NCBI GenBank assembly: GCA_040218045.1
Contig: JAVJQA010000019.1
Span: 186,001 to 250,000 of the forward strand
Length of the DNA stretch: 64,000 nucleotides
Direction of reading: 5' to 3'
Source of the DNA: Marinoscillum sp040218045
Lineage (GTDB): Bacteria; Bacteroidota; Bacteroidia; Cytophagales; Cyclobacteriaceae
Below are positions 1-8,667 of the stretch, piece by piece. The translations under genes were made by a program, and so were the position numbers. Within the stretch, counting starts at the first letter, position 1, and the number at the start of each line of letters is the position of its first letter. The notes under the pieces are model-generated. The model had not been told where the DNA came from. It saw only the letters and a program-made list of their open reading frames with translations, and made no database searches.

Positions 1-972
1 AAAAAGATCGCTGTAATTGGACCAATGGTCAAAGACTCCATCAACCTCATGGGCTCATGGGAAGGTATGGGAGAATCGGAGCACGTTGTGACCATTTTTG
101 ATGGACTGATCAATGAATTTGAAGGTAAGGCCGAGCTGCTATATGCAAAGGGTTCGGATTTTGAAGGAACCGATGATTCAGGGTTTTCGGAAGCAAAAGA
201 GGTAGCATCAGCTGCTGATTTGGTCATGGTCTTCTTGGGAGAGAAGAAGAAGTGGAGTGGTGAGAATGGAACAAGGTCTACATTGGCACTCCCTGAAATT
301 CAAGAGCAACTGCTTCTTGAACTAAGCAAGCTTGGAAAACCTATTGTACTTATCCTTTCCAATGGGCGTCCGATTGAGTTGGCCAGATTGGAGCCAGAGG
401 TTGGCACTATTCTGGAAATCTGGCAACCCGGAACCATGGGAGGTCAGGCTGTGGCAGGAATTCTATCCGGTAGACATAATCCTTCAGGCAAACTGTCTAT
501 CACCTTTCCATTGACCACAGGTCAGATTCCTATGTACTACAACATGCGCAGGCCTGCGAGATACATGGGCTATTATCAGGACATCCCCAAAGATCCGATG
601 TATTGGTTTGGTCATGGTCTGAGCTACACCCAGTTTAGCTATTCAGACATTACTCTTTCTGCGAGAGAGATTTCAAAGAACGAGTCTTTAAGAGTGAGTG
701 TAACCCTTACCAACACAGGGAATAAATATGGGAAAGAGGCGATCCTTTGGTACATCAGTGACCCTGTAGCTTCTATATCTCGTCCGGCTAAAGAGCTTAA
801 ATTTTTTCAGAAGGTGCTTTTAAATTCTGGGGAATCCAGAGAGGTCTTATTTGAAATAGACCCGAAAAGAGACCTTTCCTTTTATGATAAGTATGGACAA
901 AAACACCTCGAAGAAGGAGTCTATTATGTGCAGGTGGCAGATCAGAAAATTCAATTTGAAATAACAGAATAA
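1..972 (+). CDS. Glycoside hydrolase family 3 (beta-glucosidase/xylosidase type), 3' part
   Basis: This is the C-terminal part of a GH3 enzyme. The reading frame is open from base 1, so the catalytic TIM barrel lies outside the window. The visible part begins in the GH3 C-terminal alpha/beta sandwich (KKIAVIGP), continues with the Rossmann-like segment carrying VMVFLGEKKKWSGE, where the family places the acid/base region, then PVDI-like glycine-rich loops (QAVAGILSG, NPSGKLSITFP). It ends with a fibronectin III-like domain from about residue 210 of the visible part (FGHGLSYTQFSYSD). The GH3 family removes terminal beta-linked glucose or xylose from oligosaccharides. Next to GH5 and GH26 genes, the likely job is trimming glucosyl ends of gluco(manno)-oligosaccharides in the periplasm. 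The signal peptide cannot be seen. The next gene begins about 40 bases later, so an operon is likely. Confidence 0.9.
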   Translation, partial: KKIAVIGPMVKDSINLMGSWEGMGESEHVVTIFDGLINEFEGKAELLYAKGSDFEGTDDSGFSEAKEVASAADLVMVFLGEKKKWSGENGTRSTLALPEIQEQLLLELSKLGKPIVLILSNGRPIELARLEPEVGTILEIWQPGTMGGQAVAGILSGRHNPSGKLSITFPLTTGQIPMYYNMRRPARYMGYYQDIPKDPMYWFGHGLSYTQFSYSDITLSAREISKNESLRVSVTLTNTGNKYGKEAILWYISDPVASISRPAKELKFFQKVLLNSGESREVLFEIDPKRDLSFYDKYGQKHLEEGVYYVQVADQKIQFEITE

Positions 973-1012
973 TACGAATACCCCTCGTAAATAAATGTTC
1001 AATAAACAAACT

Positions 1013-2896
1013 ATGAAAATGATGAAACACTTAACAAATCAATGCTTAACCGCCACCATGTTCCTGTTCATATGGCTTTCTTCTGGCCATGTTTCTGCCC
1101 AAGATGCCGATCAGGTGATTGAGGAGATGGGGTTTGGCTTTAATCTGGGAAATTCCTGGGAAAGAGGAGACAATTCACGGGATTCCTATACACTCCAAAA
1201 ATACATAGACGCATATGCAGACCTGGGAGCTGGTCATGTACGGATACCAGTTACATGGATGACCCCCGTAGCAGGAGGTGATAACTCCATAATGGTAGTC
1301 AAAGATGGTAATTGGATTCAAAACATCAACAACCCCAATCACAATTATCTGGAAGAATTAAAACAAACCATAGACTACTGCATTAGCAAGGGGTTGTATG
1401 TAATCATCAACACCCATCATGAAGATTGGTTAAAAGATCACTATGGTGAAAACGGACAGTTTGACTACTACGATATCCGGTTCGATAGACTATGGACATT
1501 CATAGCCGATGAGTTTCAGGGATATGGAAAGAAACTGGTTTTTGAAGTGCTCAATGAGCCAGAAGGACAGTTTGGACAAGACGGTACGTCTAATGTCCCC
1601 AACGCTACCAATAGTTTATGGACAAGACAGATCAATCAGGTAGGTTATGACGCCATTAGAAATACTGGTGGAAATAACAGTACACGGATCATTATGGTGT
1701 CTCCAAATGGTCAATCTGCAGATCAACAGATGGACGATGTATGGCCAACAAGTTCCACACTGCCTGGTAATGGAACAGATAATAATCTTGCCATCCAAGT
1801 TCACTCTTATGACCCATGGGGTTTCTGTGGACAGACAGGTAGCACGAATTATTATACGTCCCAATACGGGAATGACTTAGATGCCAAAATTAAGGCAGAA
1901 ATTGAAGCAGCCCGTGACCATGCAAATAGCCTGGGGGTGCCACTGCATTATGGAGAATTTGGAGTTGGAAGAGATAATAATCAGTCTGACAGGGATGATA
2001 TTCGTGTTCGATCCTGGCACAGAACTTTCGTAGAGACCTGTTTAAATAATGAAATAGCTGTGACTCTTTGGGAAGATAGAGGGTGGTATCGTTATATCTC
2101 AAATGATGCCAATTCATGGACCTATGACATTGTGCCCTACATGTTGGCAAATGTCCAAACGAATAGTGGATTTGAAGGGCAGTATTATCAGCTCGTGAAT
2201 GTGTACGCTTCTACATCAGGAGATAAAGTCTTGCGACCCATTGATCATGCTAATGCGACTAATTCGGGAGTAAAAGTCGATGATGATGCAGCCTCATGGA
2301 ATTCGGGACAATGGGAATTTGTACCTGCAATTACTTCTGATTATTACTATCTGAAAAATCGATCTACCGGTGAGATATTAATGGTGGATTGGGAACCCAA
2401 CAATCCTACGTTGGTGACACTCACCCTTCAGGATGATACACCAACCAACCGAAACTACAACCGAGCTCAATGGAGGTTGGAAGAGAATAATGGTGCGTAT
2501 AATATTCTTAACAAATGGGAAAATCATGCTTTAAGACCCATGAACGCTGGCCAAACTGGAGCCTCAGATCTTGACGATGCAATAGTTTATGGCTACACAT
2601 TAGATGCCGGTTGGAGTTCACAGAGATGGACGCTAAATAATATGGGCAGTACTAACGCCCGTGAAGCTGGTCAATCTGAAGTGGAGCCATCAGAGGATGT
2701 TAGCCTCCTAATCTATCCTAACCCAGCAACCAGTAAACTGTTTTTATCAATGGAAAGCAGTTGGCAATTAATTGGTCTTTCTGGTCAGGTCCTTGGAACT
2801 GGTAAAGGAACAGAAATCAACGTTCAGGGGATTCCGGAAGGCATATACGTGGTAAAAGCTTCGGGTAAATCACTCAAAGTTGTGGTAACCAAATAA
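1013..2896 (+). CDS. GH5 endo-beta-1,4-glucanase/mannanase, T9SS-secreted
   Basis: A secreted GH5 endoglycanase. An N-terminal signal peptide ends near HVSAQ. The catalytic TIM barrel starts at GFNLGNSWE and shows VRIPVTW, INTHHEDW, the acid/base Glu in FEVLNEPEG (about residue 188 counted from the upstream ATG at 995) and the nucleophile Glu in HYGEFGVGRD (about 321). Residues about 385-550 look like a ricin-type or CBM-like beta-trefoil (QWEFVP..., QWRLEEN, QRWTLNN repeats). The last 75 residues are a T9SS type A sorting domain (IYPNPATSKLF ... GIYVVKA). It should act at the surface or outside the cell on beta-1,4-glucan or glucomannan chains; the exact specificity cannot be read. Two ATGs are possible; 1013 gives the better signal peptide. 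The catalytic domain is paralogous to the lipoprotein GH5 at 8668. Confidence 0.88.
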   Translation: MKMMKHLTNQCLTATMFLFIWLSSGHVSAQDADQVIEEMGFGFNLGNSWERGDNSRDSYTLQKYIDAYADLGAGHVRIPVTWMTPVAGGDNSIMVVKDGNWIQNINNPNHNYLEELKQTIDYCISKGLYVIINTHHEDWLKDHYGENGQFDYYDIRFDRLWTFIADEFQGYGKKLVFEVLNEPEGQFGQDGTSNVPNATNSLWTRQINQVGYDAIRNTGGNNSTRIIMVSPNGQSADQQMDDVWPTSSTLPGNGTDNNLAIQVHSYDPWGFCGQTGSTNYYTSQYGNDLDAKIKAEIEAARDHANSLGVPLHYGEFGVGRDNNQSDRDDIRVRSWHRTFVETCLNNEIAVTLWEDRGWYRYISNDANSWTYDIVPYMLANVQTNSGFEGQYYQLVNVYASTSGDKVLRPIDHANATNSGVKVDDDAASWNSGQWEFVPAITSDYYYLKNRSTGEILMVDWEPNNPTLVTLTLQDDTPTNRNYNRAQWRLEENNGAYNILNKWENHALRPMNAGQTGASDLDDAIVYGYTLDAGWSSQRWTLNNMGSTNAREAGQSEVEPSEDVSLLIYPNPATSKLFLSMESSWQLIGLSGQVLGTGKGTEINVQGIPEGIYVVKASGKSLKVVVTK

Positions 2897-3025
2897 CCAA
2901 TTAATTCAGCTCCTTGGGGGTGAGGAGCTGAATTTTATCAACTGAATGAAACGATCGCTCACTAACAATAGAGAATTGGTCAAGGAATTACATCCGTCAT
3001 ATATGTACAGAATAGAACCAGGTAA

Positions 3026-4501
3026 ATGAATAGAAAAATGAATTGTATAAGCTCACCTATAACCAACATGCTTCTCATTGTCATTGTAGGAGTTTGGAGT
3101 AGCTGCTCCCAGCCCAAAGAGGCTAAGAGAGGTGAGAACCCTGAGGTTGAAGAGATTTTGGACAGCGCAACCATTCGCTCAGAAAACACCTATCAGATCT
3201 ACTGTTCCGGATGTCATGGCGAACAGATGTTTGCTTTTGTGGATCGGAAATGGAAGCATGGAAACACCAAAGACAGTCTCATTCAATCCATTGCTAATGG
3301 ATATACAGATGCTGGAATGCCAGGTTGGTCTGCAGCATTTTCAAAAGAGCAAATCAGTGAGATGGCGGATTACATTCTCAGTGGAATCGATCATGTCGAA
3401 AAATACGGCTTTGAAGAAGTCAAGATTGAATCAGATACATTTGAGAGTGAACAGCTTACCTTTAGCCTGGACACTGTAGTCTCTGGCATGACCAATCCAT
3501 GGGGGATGACATTTTTACCATCCGGAGATTTATTGGTAACAGAGAAGAGTGGAATACTCTACCGCGTAGACAATCGGGGAAATAAGACGGTGATCAATGG
3601 CACACCGAAGGTTAGGAATGACGTACAGGGAGGCTTGCTAGACATCATTCTTCATCCGGAATTTGAGAAAAACAATTGGCTATACCTGAGTTATTCAGAC
3701 TATGTGGTTGAAGATGGAGATACCTTATCCGGAACAGCGATAAACAAGTATACCTTGATCAATGACGAGTTAACAATGTCATTAAACCTGTTCAAAGGAA
3801 TACCTTACTCGTCGGCAAAATGGCATTATGGATCACGCATGGCTTTTGATAATGAAGGCTACTTATATTTCACAGCTAGTGACCGGGCCAATCAAAAAGA
3901 AAATCCACAAACCTTAAAGAACCCCAAAGGTAAAATCCACAGGATGTATGCTGATGGAAGCATTCCTGAGGATAATCCTTTCATTGATACACTCAATGCC
4001 GTGGCTTCAATTTACACCTACGGACATAGGAACTTGCAGGGCCTAACATACAATGAGGAAACAAACGTAATGTGGTCACACGAGCACGGGCCAAGAGGTG
4101 GAGATGAAATCAACATCGTCAAGCCAGGAATCAATTATGGGTGGCCGGTTATCTCCTATGGGATCAATTATGATGGAAGCACATTCACCAATCTCACAGA
4201 AAAAGAAGGAATGGAGCAGCCAGTGCATTATTGGACGCCATCAATCGCTCCATGTGGAATGACCTTTGTGGACTCAGATAAGTATCCTGAATGGGAAGGA
4301 AACTTACTTGTAGGTTCTTTGAGGTTCAAATACCTCAACCTATGCGTAATGGAAGGGGATAAGGTCGTGAGTGAAGAAATACTCATGAAAAATATTGGTC
4401 GACTGAGAAATGTGAAGCAAGGGCCAGATGGCTACATCTATGTGGCAGTTGAAGATCCCGGGTTCGTTTTCCGACTCATTCCAATTAGACATAATCAATA
4501 A
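3026..4501 (+). CDS. Cytochrome c / PQQ-type aldose sugar dehydrogenase fusion, lipoprotein
   Basis: A predicted periplasmic lipoprotein (signal ending VWSSCSQ) with two modules. Residues about 45-125 are a class I cytochrome c with the haem motif CSGCH (Cys60, Cys63, His64) and a distal methionine candidate in AGMPGW. Residues about 145-490 are a soluble glucose dehydrogenase/Hhip-type six-bladed propeller (MTNPWGMTFLPSG, GGLLDIILHPEF, SYGINYDGS, GHRNLQGL, EHGPRGGDEIN). In this family PQQ or a related cofactor oxidises the C1 of aldoses and passes electrons to cytochrome c. Its place between GH5 and GH2 genes suggests oxidation of sugars released in the periplasm. It lies 129 bases after the GH5 gene and 15 bases before the GH2 gene. 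No PQQ synthesis gene is in the window. The substrate is unknown. Confidence 0.85.
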   Translation: MNRKMNCISSPITNMLLIVIVGVWSSCSQPKEAKRGENPEVEEILDSATIRSENTYQIYCSGCHGEQMFAFVDRKWKHGNTKDSLIQSIANGYTDAGMPGWSAAFSKEQISEMADYILSGIDHVEKYGFEEVKIESDTFESEQLTFSLDTVVSGMTNPWGMTFLPSGDLLVTEKSGILYRVDNRGNKTVINGTPKVRNDVQGGLLDIILHPEFEKNNWLYLSYSDYVVEDGDTLSGTAINKYTLINDELTMSLNLFKGIPYSSAKWHYGSRMAFDNEGYLYFTASDRANQKENPQTLKNPKGKIHRMYADGSIPEDNPFIDTLNAVASIYTYGHRNLQGLTYNEETNVMWSHEHGPRGGDEINIVKPGINYGWPVISYGINYDGSTFTNLTEKEGMEQPVHYWTPSIAPCGMTFVDSDKYPEWEGNLLVGSLRFKYLNLCVMEGDKVVSEEILMKNIGRLRNVKQGPDGYIYVAVEDPGFVFRLIPIRHNQ

Positions 4502-4516
4502 CTCAATTCGCATAAA

Positions 4517-6316
4517 ATGAAGCACTTAGCAACAATACTTTTAGTTTTTTTTAGTGGACTTGAACTAAACGCACAGTCAGACAAGTTTGCCGATCTCTTG
4601 CAGAACATCCAATCACGAGAGAAAGAGACGCTGGATGGTCAGTGGCAGATTATTGTGGATCCACTGGAGAATGGTTTTTATAGTCACCGCTATACGGAAA
4701 AACCAAATGGTTATTTCAAAAATGCTAAAATGACTGATCCTTCGGATTTGATTGAATATGATTTCGATTCAGATTGGCAGCTGATGGTTCCCGGAGATTG
4801 GAATACGCAAATTGATAAGCTTTACTATTATGAAGGTACTGTTTGGTATAAAAAGGAATTTGATTTTGAACCAAAAAGTGATGAGATCAGCTACCTCTAT
4901 TTTGAAGCGATCAATTATGAGGCGACGGTTTATTTGAATGGCGAAAAACTAGGTGTGCATAAAGGTGGGTATACTCCATTCCAATTTGAGGTATCCAATA
5001 GACTCGAAAACGGCAAGAATTTCGTTGTGGTCAAGGTGGATAATAAACGGAGGCGAGAGGCTATTCCGACTATCAATACAGATTGGTGGAACTATGGTGG
5101 GATCACCCGATCTGTTTATTTAGTTACCACACCCAAATCACATATAAATGACTACCTGGTTCAATTAGCTAAAGGTTCTGTCAATACCATAGAGGGATGG
5201 GTTGCCGTTGCGAATAGTGAGGATGGTCAAAAGGTGAAGGTGAAGATCCCTGAGCTTAAGAAATCTGTTGACGCGACAATAAAGGATGGTATAGCTACTT
5301 TTTCGATTCAGGCCAAACCATCTCTTTGGAGTCCAACCAACCCCAAGCTTTATGATGTTGAACTGAGCATTACTGGTAATAGTGTAACAGACCAGATCGG
5401 GTTTAGAACCATCAACACTGATGGATCCAAAATTCTCCTGAATGGTAAAGAGATTTTTCTAAAAGGGATAAGTATTCATGAAGAGGCTCCTTTCAAAACA
5501 GGAAGGGTTGTTTCCAAAGAAGAATGTAAAATATTGCTTCAGTGGGCAAAGGAATTGGGATGTAATTTTATTCGATTGGCCCATTACCCACACAGTGAGG
5601 CCATGGTTCGTGAGGCCGAGAAAATGGGCTTTTTGGTGTGGTCAGAGATTCCGGTTTACTGGACGGTGTTGTTTGACAATGAAGACACGTATGCCAATGC
5701 TGAAAACCAGCTGACCGAGATGATCTCCAGGGATAAGAACCGTGCGGCAGTTGTCCTTTGGTCAGTAGCTAATGAAACACCAGAGGGCACCCCTAGACTT
5801 AATTTTCTAACCAATCTGGCTAGTCATGCAAGACAACTGGATCCAACACGATTGATTACCGCGGCACTAGATACACAGGGTTTTCGGGACGGAGCTAAGT
5901 TTATCGAAGACCCACTTGGTGAGGTTGTGGATGTAATTGGCATCAACAATTACTGTGGTTGGTACTCGGTGAAGCCAGAGGACTGTGGTGCCATAAGGTG
6001 GGCAAGCGATTTCAACAAGCCCATGATCATGAGTGAAGTGGGCGGTGGGGCATTACAGGGACTTCATGGTGAGGTTAACGAACGCTGGACAGAGGAATAT
6101 CAGGCAGACGTTTATAAAAACAACATTGAAATGATGCGTCACATCGACTTTTTGGCTGGTGCATCACCATGGATATTAATGGACTTCCGGTCCGCCAGAA
6201 GACACCTGAGGAGAATTCAGGATGATTTTAACAGAAAAGGGTTGATCTCCGAGCAAGGCGTCAAAAAGCAAGCATTCTTCATACTTCAAGACTACTACCA
6301 AAATGAAAATAAGTAA
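4517..6316 (+). CDS. Glycoside hydrolase family 2 (beta-glucuronidase/galactosidase-like)
   Basis: An exported GH2 exo-glycosidase of 599 residues, the usual length of compact beta-glucuronidase-type members. A signal peptide ends near GLELNAQS. The order is sugar-binding jelly roll (about 60-215, with FEAINYEATVYLNGE), immunoglobulin-like domain (about 216-305) and TIM barrel (LLNGKEIFLKGISIHEEAP, IRLAHYPHSE). The acid/base Glu420 lies in SVANETPEG and the nucleophile Glu507 in MSEVGGGALQG. The family removes single beta-linked residues (Gal, GlcA, Man). In this mannan-type locus a beta-galactosidase or beta-mannosidase role is plausible, but the sequence does not decide. The last 14 bases overlap the next gene, which indicates translational coupling. 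Confidence 0.87.
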   Translation: MKHLATILLVFFSGLELNAQSDKFADLLQNIQSREKETLDGQWQIIVDPLENGFYSHRYTEKPNGYFKNAKMTDPSDLIEYDFDSDWQLMVPGDWNTQIDKLYYYEGTVWYKKEFDFEPKSDEISYLYFEAINYEATVYLNGEKLGVHKGGYTPFQFEVSNRLENGKNFVVVKVDNKRRREAIPTINTDWWNYGGITRSVYLVTTPKSHINDYLVQLAKGSVNTIEGWVAVANSEDGQKVKVKIPELKKSVDATIKDGIATFSIQAKPSLWSPTNPKLYDVELSITGNSVTDQIGFRTINTDGSKILLNGKEIFLKGISIHEEAPFKTGRVVSKEECKILLQWAKELGCNFIRLAHYPHSEAMVREAEKMGFLVWSEIPVYWTVLFDNEDTYANAENQLTEMISRDKNRAAVVLWSVANETPEGTPRLNFLTNLASHARQLDPTRLITAALDTQGFRDGAKFIEDPLGEVVDVIGINNYCGWYSVKPEDCGAIRWASDFNKPMIMSEVGGGALQGLHGEVNERWTEEYQADVYKNNIEMMRHIDFLAGASPWILMDFRSARRHLRRIQDDFNRKGLISEQGVKKQAFFILQDYYQNENK

Positions 6317-8657
6317 TATTCATATTATAATAGCTAAAGCAATCTTCTATCTAATTCCGTTTACTCTAGTTTACGGAGTGACCGCTCAGGAGATTAGTCC
6401 AAGACTAGTTGGCAATAATGCCTGGTATACTAACCCGACAGATGAGGTGTGGGCACTGACTGGTGAATGTGGTGTTCAAACGATTCGAATCGGTGGGAAC
6501 GGGTTTAATGACAATATGCCCTCCAATGCTACTTTATTGAATTGGGTGGAAAAAATCCGTGGTATTGGAGCTGAACCAATTATTCAGGTATCTCAACATC
6601 AATCTGCTGAAGCTGCGGCAGCTGTGGTGCGATTCTTCAATGTAGAAATGGCTGGAGAGATTGAACCAGTTAGGTTTTGGAACATTGGTAATGAACCCTG
6701 GCTTGAAGCCAACAGGCCACCAACTTCTGAAGTGGGAGCTTTGGTAGAGGCATATTACAAGCCCAGAGCTGAGGCGATGAAAGAAGTGGATCCCAGCATA
6801 AAGATTTATGGACCCGACTTTGCCTATTATATAGAAGATGCCTTGGACGATCTTTTTGGTGGGCCTAATGATATAGCAGGAAAGATACCCGGTAAGGATT
6901 ATTACTACTGTGACGGCTTGTCCTGGCACAGATATCCTCAGGATGACAACATCAACCTAGCATACGAAGGGCTTGAAGATTTTAGAGAGTCAATAGTCAA
7001 ATGTAAAGCAAAGGTAGACGCAATCAATGCATCCTATAACCGCACGGGAGGTGAAGCACTACAATGGGGTATTGGTGAGTACAATGCTAAAGGTGGCTCG
7101 GTAGTGCATACCTGGGAAAATGGTCAGATGTTTGGTGGCATACTGGGGTTATGCATGAAATATGAAGCTGATTATGCGGCTACCTGGAGCATGTTTGAAA
7201 ACGGGGGTAATCGTCAGGGTACAGATTTCAGCTTTATCGATGGAGAAAACATGACACCAAGGTCTTCCTATAGACACATGCAGTTTGTCGCCCAAAATTT
7301 TTCTGGAACCTACATTGATGGATCATCATCCAATGAACATGTGATTGTTTACGGTGCACAGGATAAGGGTAAGACGGCTGTTATGATCATGAACCGGGAG
7401 TCCGGACGCCCGTTGAAATATGCCCTACACCTAAATACAGCAAGTAATTCTGGTGATGATGTAATTCTGAAGGTCGATGGAAAGCTTGAAGAATCGTATG
7501 CGGATATCATTGGAGAAAAAACCACTCATGTGTTGGTTTTTCAGGGTGATTCGGTAGTCAAACATAACTATTCTAGTTACCATTTTGACAATCAGCTGCC
7601 TCCGGTAGAGACCATTTTGGCAGACGTAACAGCACTTCCAGATATGCCTACACAGTTAGAGGGAACCAGTCCGGCTTATGATCGGATCATGTTGGCATGG
7701 ACGGATAATTCCACAAATGAAGCAGGTTTTATCATTGAGAAGAAAATCAATGATGATTTTGAAATCGTCTCATTGGTAGATAGTAATGTAACCAGCTTCA
7801 TGGATGCCGAACTTACTGCCTCTACCACATATGAATACCGAGTATTGGCGTACAATGCTCTGGGTGAGTCGGATTACACCGGCGCTGTGAGTGTCACAAC
7901 CGCGGAGGCACCTGCTCAGGTGACCTTTAATGGGCCACATGTCATACCCGGTAAGATTCAGGTAGAGGACTTTAATGAGGGTGGCCAGGGAATTAGCTAT
8001 TATGATTTGGAGGAAGAGAATCGCGGTGGTCAGTATAGAACCGGTGAGTGGGTAGATCTGGAAGCTTCCACTGATGAAGAAGGTGGTTTTAACATTGGAT
8101 ACGTTACTGACGGAGAGTGGCTAAACTATAACATTTCAGAAGTTAATGCTGGAGAGTATGTCATTGCAATCCGGCAGGCGAGCAACAGCACAGAGAATAA
8201 TGTCAAGCACATTCATGTGAGTCTTGGAAGTGAGCTGATAGGAACGCTGACGCCACAGATTACCGGTGGTTGGCAGGAGTGGACGACACTCTATTTAGAG
8301 AATGTAATGTTGGATTCTTCCACAGATCAGGTATTGCAATTGGCATTTGAAGGTTCAGGATTCAATATTAACTGGATAGATTTTGTGGAAGTCATCCCAA
8401 CCAAAAGTCCGATAAAAGAAATGGGAATTAATTTATTCAATAACCCGGCAAATAAGGTATTAGAAATATCGCTAGATAAGGAAGTGAACAGTTTAACGCT
8501 TCAAGTCTACAACTTATCAGGGCAAGTCTTTCTCGAAAAGCAAAAGGCAAGATTTTCTAACGGGACATTCTCAACCGCCAATTTTCCAAAAGGAATTTAT
8601 GTCGTGAAGATCATCGCAGATCGGCAAACACTAAATCAAAAGGTATTCATTAATTGA
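6303..8657 (+). CDS. Clan GH-A glycosidase with FN3, CBM6 and T9SS sorting domain
   Basis: A secreted multi-domain protein of 784 residues. After a signal peptide (ending GVTAQ) comes a TIM-barrel glycosidase of about 400 residues. It shows the clan GH-A acid/base Asn-Glu-Pro in FWNIGNEPW (Glu131) and a probable nucleophile in WGIGEYNAKGG (Glu259). The pattern recalls GH39, GH44 or GH51, but I cannot place it in a numbered family. It is followed by a fibronectin III domain (about 445-540), a CBM6-type carbohydrate-binding module (about 550-700; IQVEDFNEGG ... TDGEWLNYNIS ... INWIDFVEV) and a T9SS type A sorting domain (NLFNNPANKVLEI ... GIYVVKI). It is therefore expected to be displayed on the cell surface or released. 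The substrate is probably a mannan or glucan backbone by context only. Confidence 0.8.
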   Translation: MKISNIHIIIAKAIFYLIPFTLVYGVTAQEISPRLVGNNAWYTNPTDEVWALTGECGVQTIRIGGNGFNDNMPSNATLLNWVEKIRGIGAEPIIQVSQHQSAEAAAAVVRFFNVEMAGEIEPVRFWNIGNEPWLEANRPPTSEVGALVEAYYKPRAEAMKEVDPSIKIYGPDFAYYIEDALDDLFGGPNDIAGKIPGKDYYYCDGLSWHRYPQDDNINLAYEGLEDFRESIVKCKAKVDAINASYNRTGGEALQWGIGEYNAKGGSVVHTWENGQMFGGILGLCMKYEADYAATWSMFENGGNRQGTDFSFIDGENMTPRSSYRHMQFVAQNFSGTYIDGSSSNEHVIVYGAQDKGKTAVMIMNRESGRPLKYALHLNTASNSGDDVILKVDGKLEESYADIIGEKTTHVLVFQGDSVVKHNYSSYHFDNQLPPVETILADVTALPDMPTQLEGTSPAYDRIMLAWTDNSTNEAGFIIEKKINDDFEIVSLVDSNVTSFMDAELTASTTYEYRVLAYNALGESDYTGAVSVTTAEAPAQVTFNGPHVIPGKIQVEDFNEGGQGISYYDLEEENRGGQYRTGEWVDLEASTDEEGGFNIGYVTDGEWLNYNISEVNAGEYVIAIRQASNSTENNVKHIHVSLGSELIGTLTPQITGGWQEWTTLYLENVMLDSSTDQVLQLAFEGSGFNINWIDFVEVIPTKSPIKEMGINLFNNPANKVLEISLDKEVNSLTLQVYNLSGQVFLEKQKARFSNGTFSTANFPKGIYVVKIIADRQTLNQKVFIN

Positions 8658-8667
8658 AAGTAGAGCT

